Assembly: GCA_022749755.1 (NCBI GenBank)
Contig: CM040443.1
Span: 8,467,744-8,531,743, forward strand
DNA length: 64,000 nucleotides
Origin: Azadirachta indica
Taxonomy: Eukaryota; Streptophyta; Magnoliopsida; Sapindales; Meliaceae
Direction: 5' to 3'
The notes beneath the pieces were generated by a model. It searched no databases, had not been told where the DNA came from, and saw nothing but the letters and a program-made list of their open reading frames with translations. How positions within the stretch are numbered: position 1 is the stretch's first letter; the number at the start of each line of letters is the position of its first letter. The position numbers and the translations under genes are program-made. Shown one piece after another: positions 38,701 through 50,186 of this stretch.

Positions 38701-39667
38701 ATAGAGAGGGAGACGTGCGTCGATACTCTTGATCTATTTCTATATAGTAATCGATGATGGCTATTTCACAATAAAAAAGACGTGAAACTCTGAAACTTCA
38801 AAGCTTTTCCTTTGATGATGACTGTGAGCCGAGGTTTTTCAGATATTCATTGACACGTTTTGCGGTCACTTTGGATCGATCAAACGGAGTCGTCAGTATC
38901 TACACTGTAATTTTCTTTTCGGCTATATCATTGCCTGCTTCTTTTGATCAGACAAATAGATTCGAAGTGATCTCTAGCCAGTGTTGACGATTGGTGCGTG
39001 ATCTGATACTTGCTGAATTTATTTCTATTTTTGTTTTTATTTTCATGATTTGGTTATTGCTTCGAACATTTTCCATTATTTCGTTTAATATTTTTAAAAA
39101 TAACTTTAGAAACTAAATAGTGTAGGGCCGATTTGAGTTCGGATCCTTTACCTAGCGAGCTTAAGTTAGCTGCTAAAAGTTCTATTTTTGTATTTATAAG
39201 CGCTTCGATCTAATTACAGTCGACTAAACTGAGTAGTGTTAGAGTTGCTGGGCTTTAGTAGAGAGAAACATTGAACTATTAGGGATCGGAAGTGTTGAAG
39301 CATATTAAGCGAATTGATAGTCTTAGGGAAGAAGGAAAAACTGATTCCTAAATCTACTAATCTCTCACTGTGGATTGCTTCTCAGTCTCAAGTTTTAAGT
39401 TTCAACATTGTAACAATTACATTTCTCTTTTTGCTAGGTGTTTAGCTTGCTTTACATAGCTGCTCTTTTCCCAAATGAGATAGTTTTTGATTGCTGCCAT
39501 GTAATAAAAATTCCCAGTTATATTTTATTCAATTATTTTGTTTCTATAGGACTTACCACATTGTTTGTCTTATTTTAACTAATTTTTGCAAAATAGTTTG
39601 ATGCACAATTGCGTTTCAATTTTGTTACTTGAATTGAACTAAGATCGGAACCGATTTCAGGTCAATC
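35736..39667. other. Long intergenic region and PMT2-like gene leader
   Basis: No gene recognised from 35746 to about 38700; open frames at 36608-36808, 37912-38112 and 38359-38605 have no family resemblance. A direct repeat AATTAAGGAGTTGAGT occurs near 36440 and 36519. From about 38700 the sequence is the probable 5' leader of the PMT2-like gene. A likely leader intron runs from a donor G|GTGCGT near 38994 to an acceptor TTTCAG at 39660, seven bases before the start codon. Confidence 0.5.
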
Positions 39668-42600
39668 ATGGCACTGAAAACTTCATCTGATGGTAGAACC
39701 AGGAGTTCTATACAAATATTTATTGTTGTTGGGTTGTGTTGTTTCTTCTATATATTGGGCGCATGGCAAAGAAGTGGATTTGGGAAGGGAGATAGTATAG
39801 CTTTAGAAATTTCTAAGAGTGGGGCGGATTGCAATATAGTTCCAAGTTTAAATTTTGAGACCCATCATGGTGGAGAAGTTGAGACCATTGATGAATCTGA
39901 ATCAAAACCTAAAGTGTTCGAGCCATGCCACCCTCGCTACACTGATTACACGCCCTGCCAAGATCAAAAGCGTGCAATGACTTTCCCAAGAGAGAACATG
40001 AACTATAGAGAGAGGCATTGTCCACCTGAAGAGGAGAAGCTACATTGTCTTATACCGGCACCCAAAGGATATGTAACACCTTTTCCCTGGCCAAAAAGCC
40101 GTGATTATGTCCCATATGCAAATGCTCCATATAAGAGTTTGACAGTGGAGAAGGCTATTCAGAATTGGATTCAATATGAAGGGAATGTCTTTAGGTTCCC
40201 AGGTGGAGGGACACAATTTCCTCAAGGGGCTGATAAATATATTGATCAGCTTGCTTCAGTGATTCCAATTAAGAATGGGACAGTTAGAACTGCACTGGAC
40301 ACTGGGTGTGGGGTATGCTAACTTCCTCTACATTTTTACTCAATTTTATTCTATCGATTCATAAAGTCAAGATTCTTCTGGTGTGTGATCATTTTTTTTT
40401 TTTTTTGCTAGGTTGCAAGTTGGGGTGCATACCTCTGGAGTAGAAATGTTATTGCCATGTCATTTGCACCAAGAGATTCACATGAAGCTCAGGTTCAATT
40501 TGCTCTTGAAAGGGGTGTACCTGCTGTTATTGCTGTTCTTGGTACCATAAAGATGCCGTATCCATCTAGATCTTTTGACATGGCTCACTGTTCTCGATGC
40601 TTGATTCCATGGGGAGCAAATGGTGAGAATCATCTATAAGTACAATTCTTCTGTTGTTTTAAAGCTCATTAAGTTAATATTTTTCCATTTTAATTTTTCT
40701 TTTGTGCTTTTTGGCATTAATATTGCTACACGTGGTGATAGTGGTAGTTCAGAGTGACTTCATCTTGGAATTTTTAATTTGCAGATGGAAGTTACATGAT
40801 GGAAGTTGACCGTGTTCTTAGACCAGGTGGTTACTGGGTTCTTTCTGGTCCTCCAATCAATTGGAAGAACAATTACAAATCATGGCAGCGTCCAAAGGAG
40901 GAGCTTGAGGAGGAACAACGAAAGATTGAGGAATATGCGAAACTTTTGTGCTGGGAGAAGAAATCTGAGAAGGGTGAAACTGCAATTTGGCAGAAGATAG
41001 TAAATGATAAATCGTGTCGTAGACAAGATGATTCTCGAGTTAATTTCTGCAAATCTTCAGATATTGATGATGTCTGGTATGTTGCTGCAGTTAGAAATTT
41101 CATCATTGTATCAGTTTGCTCATCGGGAGATTAATTGAGATCTATGTAGTGGGATAACTAAATAAAAAAATTTACCTAGTTTTCATAGATATATCTGTTT
41201 AGTTGTTATTTGGACTAAAATTTTCATTTAATTTATCATATTTTTATGGTGTTTCCAGGAACAAGCAAATAGAAGCATGTGTAACTCCGTATCCAGATGT
41301 TAGTAGCTCAGATGAAGTTGCTGGTGGGGAAGTGAAGCCATTTCCAGAAAGGCTTTATGCTATTCCTCCTAGAATAGCTAGTGGATCTATTCCTGGAGTT
41401 TCTGGTGAGTCATACCAAGAGGACAACAGTAAATGGAAGAAGCACGTAAATGCTTATAAGAAAATCAACAGACTTCTTGACTCGGGAAGGTATCGCAACA
41501 TTATGGATATGAATGCTGGGTTTGGAGGATTTGCTGCTGCAATTCAATCTCCCAAATTGTGGGTTATGAATGTTGTGCCCACTATAGCTGATAAAAAGAC
41601 ACTCAGTGTCATTTATGAGCGAGGCCTGATTGGCATCTATCATGACTGGTACTATTTTCTGAACTTTTGGTTTCACTGTTATTATCACGGCCGCTCTGAA
41701 TTTTTTTAGAATTTGAATTATCATTTTAAAGGATCTTGAAAGTTTGACAAACTTGTGAATTGCATATTGTGAAATAGAAATTCAGCTAGTATATTTCATT
41801 TACTTAATGGAAAGATGGTGCTATTTGGTTGGATTTTAAATTTGCATTATATGCTGATTGAGTTAGTGTGGTTGAGCAGAGTCAGATTCCTTTGTTCTCT
41901 CTTTTTTTTTTTTTTTGCACCTCATTTTTCTGATCCTCCAATTATGAACTAATTTGTAATCATTCCTGTCTTTTTGGGTTCAGGTGTGAAGCTTTCTCTA
42001 CTTACCCAAGGACATATGATCTTATTCATGCTCATGGTGTTTTCGGTCTGTACAAGGATAAGTAAGTATTATATAATTATGTGGATGTGATTAATTATTC
42101 CTGCTGTTTAGGCTCTCTTAAATGAGTGTTTCCATCCCCCTGTAAGAAGAGTCAAATACATGTTTTTTCTGCCAGCTTTTTGGTAATCATAATGTGTGCT
42201 TCACTACAGATAGGTAGAGTTAATTTTCAGAGAAGAAGTGCCTCAATGATGAAAAGTGTGTTATTGGACATGGAAGTTGTGCAGTTAATTAAAATGATTT
42301 CTTGCATGGGTAACATGAAGAAGACATGACATTGGAAAATTAATGTTTAAGTTTCCTCTTAAGTCGTGGAGAGCCAACTGCTGGGCCGTTCAATCCCTGG
42401 TTGGTTGAATTTGTGAGTTGATACAAGTTAACCTCAGTTAACCCTGCTTGAGCTTGGCTTTAGGAAGATTGACCTAAGTCATTGTTGTTCTTCATGCTAG
42501 AGTCTGAGAGAGCTAATAGAATAACCTAATTGTTACAGCCACATTATAATATGATGCTCAGAACAAACGAAATAAGTGGGAGCTTTAGTTATTGTTCAGA

Positions 42601-43233
42601 TACAATGTGATGCTTAGGATCTCAGTTTATTCATTAAGAAATATCTGGAAGTTAAATCTTATCTGTTGACTGTTTCTTGGGATATTTATTGATTAGTTTG
42701 AGCTTTTAGGCAGTCTAGCTCAAAAACTAAATTTTTGCTTGGCTTATTTAGTGGAACGCCTATATTTGTGTCAGTTAACTGAACCTGGTTATCTTATTTG
42801 GAGCTTTCTTGGTTAAGCTTAGAGTGATTAGAATCACTTTGCTTGATCTGGTGTTACTATCTGTAAATGATGTCCACTATTCCTTGCACAAGTACTACTA
42901 CCATAATGCACAAGTCGTACTGTGGTGTTATTATGCTTGCTTGTCAGTCTTATAAACTTTTATTTATTCATGGACTACTTTAACTTATTGAATGAATACA
43001 GATGTAATATTGAGGACATTCTTCTGGAGATGGACCGCATCTTGCGACCAGAAGGTGCAGTCATATTCCGCGATGAAGTAGATGCGATAATTAAGGTGAA
43101 GAAGATTGTTTCAGGAATGAGATGGGATACCAAGATGGTAGACCATGAAGATGGTCCTTTAGTTCCCGAAAAAATTTTGATTGCTGTCAAGCAATACTGG
43201 GTTGCAAGTGGAAACTCTACATCTACACAGTGA
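39668..43233 (+). CDS. PMT2: Probable methyltransferase PMT2-like (DUF248, Golgi type II membrane protein)
   Basis: Six coding exons: 39668-40312, 40412-40622, 40785-41076, 41259-41648, 41984-42061 and 43002-43233; 615 residues. A short cytosolic tail is followed by a signal anchor at about residues 14-33 ([20 protein letters not shown]). The lumenal part is the DUF248 domain, with the paired S-adenosylmethionine-binding regions [15 protein letters not shown] (near residue 209) and [17 protein letters not shown], and the signatures [27 protein letters not shown] and [19 protein letters not shown]. Such proteins reside in the Golgi and are linked to wall pectin methylation, QUA2 being the best known; substrate of this clade is not proven. 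The N-terminus ([20 protein letters not shown]) and length fit Arabidopsis PMT2 (At1g26850, from memory). Intron 5 is long (940 bases). Confidence 0.96.
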
Positions 43234-45445
43234 GCAGCAAATTGGAAATTAAAGTTTGGAAGTGCTCTGTGTTTAAAGATGCTGATGTGTATTGATTTAT
43301 TTTCATCCCGAGCATTTTTGCACAAAGTATTTTAGCAGAGGGATGAGGAGAACTACACTACACGGTTTATGTTTAACCAACAATCCATCGGCCCGTGTTC
43401 TTTTGTAGCAATTTTATGAACATACAAATCAACAAAAAGTATGCTTGTAAGATTTACTTTATCATTCATATTCTAGCCTTTTCATTTGCTGTGGTGTATG
43501 ATGTGCAAATGCCATCTCTAATTTTGTGTTATGTTATAATTCTGTTGAAGATCTATTAGTTTTATTTTCGAAACAAACCTATTTTCGTATTTCAAAATTC
43601 AGGAACATGATCTGAAAGTTGTATTCTAAAAAAGAATTGTAAATTTTTTTGTCCCTTTAATATAATAATTTTTTAATTCACCGTAATTCAAGCATATTTT
43701 TAAGAAATAAGGTAGAAAGTCATAAAACTCTTATTTTCTAAGTCACCGGAGTTCAAGTATACGATATATTTCTGCATGTGTTGATTAAAAGAATATATGC
43801 TTAACACGATGCTGCGTTAAGTTGTAAAATCGAAATAATCATGCGAAACGGGAAACAGATTAATATATATTTATATATATATACATATTTACTAAAAAAA
43901 GCGCTTCCCGCTACAAATGGGCGGCCAACTAGGAAAGCCTAGCCCACTGTTCAACGACTTTGTTGAACCACTTTGGTTACAAGAGTGGGACATGTTGTTA
44001 TAAGCAGTTGGTACTGTTCCTTATTAAAGTCGCTTGTTCCTCGTTCCTCGTTCCCAACATGAATGCGCATTTATGATACACTTGAACAGTGAGGATGAGG
44101 GTAATTGTTTTTAACTGTGGAGTTGTTGAGTTCTACGATGGTGAACTGGATGGAGTGAGTTGTGGAGTCCAAAGGCTGAGGTTAGCTGTTTTAACTCTGG
44201 AGTAGTTGAGATCTAAGATGTGAACTGAACGGAGTGAGTTGTGGAGTCCAAAAAAGTTGGTTGTCCAATTGAGAGGGTCTTTCCATGCCTTGTTGAAGCC
44301 GATAGGAGCCGGTCCGTTATGCATCCCACGTTCTGATCTATAACTTTTCCTACGCGGGAGAAAAGCTTTCATGCACAATTTCTCAACTCTTGTGTACAAT
44401 GGAATATATAATAACTTTGCGTTGATTGAATGTACGATTTGGACGTATTAAGCTCGACATTAGGGAATCATTTCTAATGGATTAACGTTGTACGTCCAAT
44501 GCACTGTATATTTCTTCAAGGCTGGTAGATTTGTGTCAGCGATTACTATGGGCAGATTTCAGCTGGATGCTACACTATGAATACAACATATACGTGTTCA
44601 ATTTCTGACCTCATAACCTTCTGATTTTGATTTAAGATAATATAACATGAACAAGTGCATGTTAGTTTTGCTAAGATATCAATGTAGCATCTTTTACCAC
44701 AAACAGGCAAAGGCAAAGGCAAAACACGTTGTTACTGCAGTTTTTTTTTTCTCACCTTCTCATTCCCAATTTATCAAACACTTTCTATTACATCACTTGA
44801 AACTGAGGCATCCGAGCTCTAGTTGCACCTAGAAGCAAGCTTCGGAGAACACACAAATACGAAAGTACAACCTTGTTTAAGGGACAACTAGAATTTGGAT
44901 TCGTTAGGTGTCCCCTAAGTTACCAAAATGAAAAGAAACTCAATGTAAAGAGGAGCTTGAAAGCAATCAAAGGCTGAAATTTGCCATAGGAAGAGGAAGA
45001 AAAGACTACACTGCTTCAGCTTAGCGAGAGTTATTCGTACGAGTACCTGCTATTCGCGTAAAGAGCTTTTTATAAAAGAAAAATATTTAGATAATTAGAT
45101 AATGTAAAAGAACATCAGTCACCTGAAAATCAATTTAGCAGTTATGACCATCAACAGCCTGACTAGTTGAAAGGTTATTCTTATTTTGCTAAAAACCAGA
45201 AAGAAAACAAGAGCCTCATAATAATAATTACCTGAAATTAAAGCTAACTGAAACCAAAATTGCCACTCTAGACAATAGATTCAGTTTCATTGCACCTCCA
45301 CTTCATTGTTAACTTGTGTCAACAAAAAATGATGAGAAACATAAAACACAACAATATATGTATATACAATCACATGGCTCATCAGTAAAAGGAGAACAAA
45401 TAATTAAATACTGGTGGTACACAACTGAATGTCCTAACATAATGA
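43234..45445. other. Intergenic between the PMT2-like and sphingoid hydroxylase genes
   Basis: The two genes converge here. No gene is seen; the minus frame 44133-44399 arises over a tandem repeat listed separately. Candidate polyadenylation sequence (AATAAA-like) is not distinctive. Confidence 0.5.
44108..44253. repeat. Two-copy tandem repeat, 80-base period
   Basis: Copies at about 44108-44173 and 44188-44253 share GTTTTAACT-TGGAGT-GTTGAG and end in the identical GAGTGAGTTGTGGAGTCCAA. Overall similarity is about 85%. Non-coding. Confidence 0.75.
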
Positions 45446-48204
45446 TCAGTTGTTCTTGTATTCTTTCGTAGGCCGAGCTTCAAAGCCCCCACCCGCTCTC
45501 TTCTCAAGTGAATATGGCATATAAGTTCCAAGAATTCTATCCCACATTACAAAGAATGGTTGTGCAAAGTTGTATTTGCTACCATAAAGCTGATGGTGGA
45601 CATCGTGGTATGCAGTGTTGTTTTTGAATAACACTTGGAAGAGGTTTCCAGGAAGCCATAGTCCACAATGGTCGTCCACGGTTTTGATGGTGGCGAAGGA
45701 GAAGAAGAAGATGGAAGTTCGAGGAGACATACCAGAGAGGAGAAAAGATAAGGCTCCGCCAATTGTGTCGTTGAGAAGCCCCTCAATTGGATGATTGTAC
45801 AGAGCTCCAAATGCATAGGGGACAACCAGGCGGTGGTGAAGAGAATGGATATGTCGATACAAAAACTTGTTGTGGTGCATATATCTGTGTATAAAATATT
45901 GCCATGTATCCATAACCAACATTGCTATAATAAACTGCCTAACCAAAACTATTAGAGAAGACTGTTGATTTGCTGGCCCAGTATCACTTCCTGTTACCTA
46001 TGCAAAACCAAGATTCCACCATAAATTTGTGCAATAATGGATAACATGATGGCCAAGATACTAACAACATATTGACACCATACAAAAACAATAACAGAAG
46101 AAAACTGATAAAAGCGAGCATAAACACAGCAAGAAGGAATAACACACAGTTGGCTGCATACTATTATGCCAAATAAAAACAGTCCAAAGATTCCCTGTAA
46201 GTTGCTTATCACCAATCAGATGGTTAACATCCCATAAAAGAATTTGTGTATTAAATACAACATGTCCAAGAATGGCAATTACTAAGGGCTTTTTAAACAA
46301 AGCTACAAAGATTAACACAGTGAATAATTAATGCCGATTTGATGATTACTCACATTTATTTTACAAGTTTCATATCCAGTGGATAACCTATAAAGACATA
46401 AGAAAAACACTTTATATATGACATTAAAGCATAAACATAACTACACAAAAACCCTCCTCATATTGATCCATTTATCCTTAATTGCTGATACACCTACCTT
46501 ATTGTTCACCATAAAAGTGTTTGGGGTTGATTTCAGAATGCAATCATGAACACAATATCAAAAAGCTACCAGAGAAATCAGATGAGAAATTCTAAATGGC
46601 GGTGCAAAGATCAGAAGGGTATAGGTTGAAAAATCAAACTAAGATTGTCTGTGTAAGTGGAAGTTATTTTATTTAACAAAGATAAGGCAGGTGGGAACAC
46701 AACGGAGCCTCAAGACCTTATAGAATTCATATGTTAATGCCAGTCTCTGAAATTTGTGGTTGATTAGAAACATCACAGTTAATCTCTAGGACCGAGCATG
46801 AAGCATCCAAGTGAAGTCATTCTCAATAGGCATAAAGTAAACTTTATCACACATATTCTTCAGTCAAGCAAGAAAAAACCTTTCCTGAGGTCAAATGTAT
46901 TAACACTTTTGCTAAAGGCCTCAAGACCTTATGGCCAAGAGAATTATACCTTTCCCTCATTTTGATCGCTAAAGACCACTACAAAGGTTGTAAACACTAG
47001 GACCTCTTGTCATCCCCACTATTAAGAAATGCCAATTTCATTGATACTGGAATTTCTTATGTAGATATTTGTTAGGAGATAACAAATGAATAGAGCTCTG
47101 CTAACGTCAGATGCACTAAGAGACCTGTTGAGGTCATTGATATTAAAGTTCTAGTTTTGATATTTGTTATAAAATTATAAGTATGAAGACCTCTACAGAG
47201 TTCGAACACTAAAACCATTGCTAAGGTTGAGGCCGTCTTAACAACTTCGAAAGTATTTCAGAGACCTTTACAAAGGTCAAATTGTATGAATATGTTCTGA
47301 GGTTATATTGAGACTTATAACTATAATTACTGAAACATTTATCAAGGTCATAAGAGACAAAGCCTTTCATAAGTATTAAAGTACAGAGACCTCTTTAAAG
47401 TCATAAAAATCTTGACCTCTTAAGGTGACAGAACGCATCGAGCTTCTAAGGTCATACCATGACATCTGAAGGCTGTAAAAGTTGTAATGACCTTTCCTAA
47501 GGCTTGTGAACAACTAGACCTCACAAGTCACATGTATACTATGCTTGAGTTCATTGGCATTCAAAAGTATATGGACATTGACCCTAGATAGATTAAACAC
47601 AATTCAAGCGAAGAGCTATTAGAAAATTTTGACAGGATAACTCCCCCCCCAAAAAAAAAAAAAAGACAAGCAAACTACACCAAAATCTACACAATCTGAC
47701 AAACAAATCCAAGAACACAGAATTCCTCAATTGATACTTCAAGCAAATTATAATTACCTAAAATTCAAGCTTTAACATATATTGAGCTATCACAGAATAA
47801 AAAACTAAAATCAGACATCACAAGGTCAACTCTTAGGAATTTTTAAACTAAAATAAAAAAGAAAGTGAAAATTATAAAAAAAAATGATAAATCATTCACA
47901 AAAACACCACACGACTAAAAACTAGTTCTTTTAATAGAGAAATGAAATTAGAGACATTAAAAGAACGCACCGAAAACAAGAGAATTGCAACAATAGCCTG
48001 AAAAATTTGCTGAAGAAGAACGCCTTTGACAACAGTTGCTTTGGAAACCAAATTCTTTTCGTCCTCATCTTTTCTGGAGTGCAACCTATAATTTTCAAGC
48101 CTATCAAAGGATCCAAGAAAGACGTACAATCCTGAATATAACCAGTATACTAAAATGGGTACGAAAGTGCCCAACATATCGTCGGAAATCGCAAACTCCA
48201 TCAT
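45446..48204 (-). CDS. SBH: Sphinganine C4-hydroxylase (fatty acid hydroxylase superfamily)
   Basis: Two exons: 48204-47971 and 45997-45446; 261 residues. The enzyme hydroxylates C4 of the sphingoid long-chain base in the ER membrane to give phytosphingosine-type bases, using a di-iron site and cytochrome b5. All three histidine boxes are present: HRYMH (115-119), HSLHH (129-133) and HDVHH (209-213). Hydrophobic segments lie at about 12-32, 60-78 and 96-112, with another at 158-180. The ending EARPTKEYKNN fits the family. Length equals that of Arabidopsis SBH1/SBH2 (about 260), whose loci At1g69640 and At1g14290 (from memory) both lie in segments matching this window. Two adjacent ATGs start the frame; the first is used here. 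The single 1.97 kb intron carries an unusual repeat region. Confidence 0.96.
46880..47530. repeat. Degenerate array of a palindromic GACCT...AGGTC motif in the SBH intron
   Basis: At least ten occurrences of half-sites GACCT and AGGTC are spread over 650 bases, often as a small palindrome: GACCTGTTGAGGTC (47123-47136), GACCTTTACAAAGGTC (47263-47278), GACCTCTTAAGGTGA (near 47414). Other units are half-sites only (near 46893, 46979, 47011, 47188, 47345, 47389, 47450, 47492, 47516). Spacing is irregular, about 25-110 bases. It looks like an old, diverged tandem repeat. Confidence 0.55.
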
Positions 48205-49749
48205 TTAGACGATCGCCAACCGGACACCTATCGCATCGCAGCTCAAAGTGCCCCAATTTCGAATATAATTGACGATTTGATTCCACAAATAAAATCGACA
48301 AATTTCAGAATTCAAACCGATTTCTTTTTTTTATTAAAGGAAAACCTATATTTACTGAATAAACTAAATGTAGAAAACCGGCCTTTTTGGTTTTATATAT
48401 GTGTATACATATATAATGAATGACTTCGGTTTTATAAACTGCTGGAAAAAAATTAATTATTAAAAGGTGAGTTGTAATAATAATTCAAAATTAAATAATA
48501 CGATTTAGGTTAGGGTTTGAAGAAAAGAGAATATTCAAGAAAGAGTCGTTGCAATGGACAAAGACTTCTTCTAAGAATCACAACTGTGAAGAAAAGTAAT
48601 ACCGTATGAGGAAGTCCATTACGTGTGCGACAGCGCACGGTTTGATTTTATGGACTCGCTAAGTGACGGTATCTGCTGGGGTTTGCCACGCGTTCAACTT
48701 TGATTTACAGTCGTATTTAGTGTGCTGATCTTCTATTACATGTGGTGGGCCACGGGCAACTCCGTCGGCGCGTAGACTAGGTCCCGAGTCCTGACAAACC
48801 CATCACATGATCAATTATAAATGCAATATTTGTGAGTATTAAACAATCATTCTGTAAAGAAAAAATATCGTGGTAAATAAATAAAATGTACGGACAAAAT
48901 TGCAACTTTACAGTAACTTTAATTCCAACAGGAGTATTTTAAAAGGAATGGAATCCTTCTTTGAGCAGATGATGATTATATTTATCGGAGAGACTGCGCC
49001 CCAGAAACAGAGATAAAACCAACAACCCACAGCAGTTGTATTGTTAGTTGTAAAATAATTAACAATTGCGCACTTAATTGTCATCACGTTTCTTACCATG
49101 TGAACTTCCACCGTGGTCAACCCAAAAGATAGGACATCAAGGACACCAAAAAAATGTCTCTCCTCTCTTACACTGCTTCCCACTTCTGGGTCTCAGGATT
49201 TTTGTTTGGAAAATTTAGGTTAGCCTGCTCCGAGTGCTAAAATAGAAAATGATCGTATTAGTCGCATTCAACTCATATGATGAGAATTGGAGCAGTTTCA
49301 AATAGACAAGAAAAACAGAAAAACCCAAAACAAACAAAAAACGGGTGGGGTGGGGGGAGGGAAAGCCTTCCAATCTTTTGCCTTGTTTTGCTTATAGGAA
49401 AGCTATGCCAAGTGGTGCTTGAAATATGCTCATCTAAAGAAAGCTAGTAAATTGAAGTTGATAGTCTTGATGTAGGCACAAATATCCATAATAATCTTTA
49501 TAGCATCAGAAATTAAATAGACTTTAGACTAACCCAAAATCACGTAGATAACAGTCCTGCCAAATGGTATAACTTTTTGAATGTTAATACTTTGTTCGGC
49601 CAAGGTGATAAGACAACAAGTATCGAAAGTGCAAGGGCACTCAACAGGAATGTATCTCTAAATTGATTAAAACTAGTCACAAGACTCAACTTTCTCCACA
49701 TCTACAACAGAAAAGAGAACGCCTCCAGCTGATAAGCAATAGACAACAA
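48205..49749. other. Promoter side of the SBH gene and intergenic region
   Basis: The first 600 bases right of 48204 are the probable promoter and leader of the minus-strand hydroxylase gene. The minus frame at 48908-49183 has no recognised homologue. Nothing else supported. Confidence 0.45.
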
Positions 49750-50073
49750 TTAGAGATCCATGTATTCTACCTCTGCTCCATCATCAGATAGATATCCTCC
49801 ATCTTCAAACTTTCTCTTTCCAGGTGATACATCTAGCAGTTCTACATACATATAACCAAAATTAGAGGAAAATCCTATGCCATGCCTGAACTTAAAACAA
49901 GAAGTATAAATTATTTAAACTAATTGTTTTGAATTCACATGTACAGAATTTTATTACTCACATTAGAATGATTACAGAAATATATGGAGCACGAATAAAG
50001 TTTCCACTATCAAGGTAAAATGAAATGTTACCTCGATCTGATAGGCTTAAACCAGAACAGCCTACAACCAGAC
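49750..50073 (-). pseudogene. Orphan pair of 3' exons, protein family not recognised
   Basis: Two minus-strand exons join in phase: 50073-50032 and 49841-49750. Together they read LVVGCSGLSLSDRELLDVSP, then GKRKFEDGGYLSDDGAEVEY and MDL before TAA. Splice sites are good (GAG|GTAAC; TGTAG|AA). The sequence is clearly protein-like, yet the region just upstream is the tail of the HGH1 pseudogene and no earlier exons were found. It may be an alternative 3' end, a truncated neighbour, or a captured fragment. Function unknown. Confidence 0.35.
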
Positions 50074-50186
50074 CTCATAAATTATGAAAGATGTAGCTTG
50101 AGTTCTCTTGACCTTCACTCGCTAGAAATAAGTTACTGCAGAAGCTTGCTGAGTAACATTTGACTGAATATGCAAACAACAAATCA

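Noticed and set aside
48908..49183. Minus-strand frame of 91 codons (VREERHFFGVLDVLSFGLTT) with a possible donor
   Set aside because: Codon content is only partly protein-like, later part is low complexity, and no partner exon or known family was recognised.
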